From Chersky-840 sp036511675 (GTDB lineage: Bacteria; Actinomycetota; Acidimicrobiia; Acidimicrobiales; UBA8190), in NCBI GenBank assembly GCA_036511675.1, contig DATCBU010000130.1, positions 1 through 13,518 of the forward strand: a stretch of 13,518 bases of DNA, given 5' to 3'. The notes below the pieces were generated by a model, which ran no database searches, was not told the origin of the DNA, and saw only the letters and a list, made by a program, of their open reading frames with translations. A program made the position numbers and the translations under genes. This document shows positions 12,620 to 13,518 of the stretch, one piece after another. Each line of letters opens with the position of its first letter. Position 1 is the stretch's first letter.

Positions 12620-13518
12620 ATGCGGGTCGTCATCTCGGGATCGAGCGGGCTCATCGGTCGGTCGGTCGTGGCCGGGCTCCGGGCTCGCGGGGACGAGGTG
12701 ACCCCGCTGGTCCGCCGAGCCCCCGCGGCGGGAGAAGCGCGCTGGGACCCCGGAGCGGGGACGGTCGACACCGGCGCCCTGGAAGGGGCGGGGGCGGTCG
12801 TGCACCTGGCCGGCGCCGGCATCGGCGACAAACGCTGGTCGGCGACCCGCCGCCACGTGATCATGTCCAGCCGCGTCCAGGGCACGGCGCTGCTGGCCCG
12901 GGCCCTGGGCGGGCTCGGGCACCCCCCCACCGTGTTCCTCAGCGCCTCCGCGGTGGGTTTCTACGGCGACCGCGGCGGCGAGGAGCTCAGCGAAGCGAGC
13001 GAGGCGGGCCACGGCTTCCTGGCCGAGGTGTGCCGCGCCTGGGAGGACGCCACCGCGCCGGCCGAGCACAGCGGCGTCCGGGTCGTTCGCCTGCGCTCGG
13101 GGGTCGTGCTCTCGGCGCAGGGTGGCGCCCTCGCCCGTCAGTTGCCGCTGTTCCGGTTCGGCCTCGGGGGCAGGCTGGGAAGCGGCCGGCAATGGTTGAG
13201 TTGGATCTCGCTCGCCGACGAGGTGCGCGCCATCCTCTATGCCCTCGACCACCAGGCCGTCCGGGGAGCCGTCAACGTCACGGCACCGGCACCGGTGACC
13301 AATCGCGACTTCACGCACGCTCTGGGCCGGGCGTTGCACCGGCCGGCCGTGCTGGCCGTGCCGGGCCCGGCCCTGCGGGTCGCGCTCGGCTCCGACCTGG
13401 CGTCGGAGATGGTGCTCGCCAGCCAGCGTGTGGTGCCGACCGCTCTGCTGGCCGCCGGGTTCGCCTTCGACCACGCCGGCGTCGACGACGCCCTGGCTCA
13501 TGCGCTCTCCACCGGTGT
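12620..13518 (+). CDS. TIGR01777-family NAD(P)-binding epimerase (partial, 3' end outside window)
   Basis: The frame runs from ATG 12620 to the window edge without a stop: 299 complete codons, close to the usual family length of about 300, so only the end is missing. The nucleotide-binding loop is GSSGLIG (7-13). VVHLAGAGIGDKRWS is the next conserved block, followed by MSSRVQGT, and SASAVGFYGDRG carries the Ser/Tyr region of the active site. WLSWISLADEVRAI matches the family, and the C-terminal DUF1731 part ends in SQRVVPTALLAAGFAF. These extended short-chain dehydrogenase relatives (E. coli YfcH, plant SulA homologues) have poorly known substrates. GGAG (12609-12612) lies 7 bases upstream of ATG. 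It diverges from the slipin gene. Confidence 0.93.
   Translation, partial: MRVVISGSSGLIGRSVVAGLRARGDEVTPLVRRAPAAGEARWDPGAGTVDTGALEGAGAVVHLAGAGIGDKRWSATRRHVIMSSRVQGTALLARALGGLGHPPTVFLSASAVGFYGDRGGEELSEASEAGHGFLAEVCRAWEDATAPAEHSGVRVVRLRSGVVLSAQGGALARQLPLFRFGLGGRLGSGRQWLSWISLADEVRAILYALDHQAVRGAVNVTAPAPVTNRDFTHALGRALHRPAVLAVPGPALRVALGSDLASEMVLASQRVVPTALLAAGFAFDHAGVDDALAHALSTG

Noticed and set aside
12503..13501. Upstream extension of the slipin frame by more than 300 codons.
   Set aside because: It lies antisense to the epimerase gene and has no domain; the normal slipin N terminus begins at ATG 12502.
1..13518. CRISPR array, tRNA, rRNA, insertion sequence, integrase, toxin-antitoxin or defence genes.
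   Set aside because: None is visible on either strand. The Cas4-like nuclease has no CRISPR context, and the 16-bp array has no spacers.

Overview
The window is high-GC (roughly 65-70%) bacterial chromosome with strong GC preference at third codon positions. It encodes an F420-type LLM oxidoreductase, a slipin, a TIGR01777 epimerase, a nitrobindin and a neocarzinostatin-like surface protein. Six starts lie 6-8 bases after a bare TAnnnT hexamer with no Shine-Dalgarno sequence, which is the leaderless style of Actinobacteria. I infer an actinobacterium, possibly Acidimicrobiia; I see no marker that fixes the rank. There is no rRNA, tRNA, CRISPR array, insertion sequence or phage gene.

Region 1 (1-3430) is an envelope block of three exported proteins: a neocarzinostatin-like Ig-fold protein with a C-terminal membrane anchor, a convergent lipoprotein of the LppX/LolA-like type, and a TolB-like propeller protein with a C-terminal anchor. 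Between the divergent lipoprotein and propeller genes lies a gene-free stretch of about 510 bases (1564-2076) with an unusually strong, partly mutually exclusive set of inverted repeats (1728-1880). This is the most intriguing non-coding signal in the window.

Region 2 (3430-5684) holds a protein-tyrosine-phosphatase-like gene facing a minus-strand set: DedA membrane protein, OsmC (coupled by a TGATG overlap) and a small DUF4177-like protein. Region 3 (5700-8780) runs on the plus strand: alpha/beta hydrolase, RecB-family nuclease with four Fe-S-type cysteines, PAP2 phosphatase and a DsbA-like protein with one active-site cysteine. The first three of these carry their own leaderless promoter; the DsbA-like gene follows the PAP2 gene by 7 bases.

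Region 4 (8780-13518) starts with a 16-bp tandem repeat that copies the stop-codon end of an LLM-class F420 oxidoreductase gene. Then come a divergent methyltransferase-nitrobindin pair, purE, a slipin gene overlapping purE tail to tail, and a divergent epimerase that runs off the window end.

Most genes are ordinary housekeeping or accessory metabolism, and I see no multi-gene defence or mobile system. The items worth a second look are the structured intergenic region, the repeated leaderless TAGCCT promoters, palindromes sitting on promoters, and the stop-codon tandem repeat.
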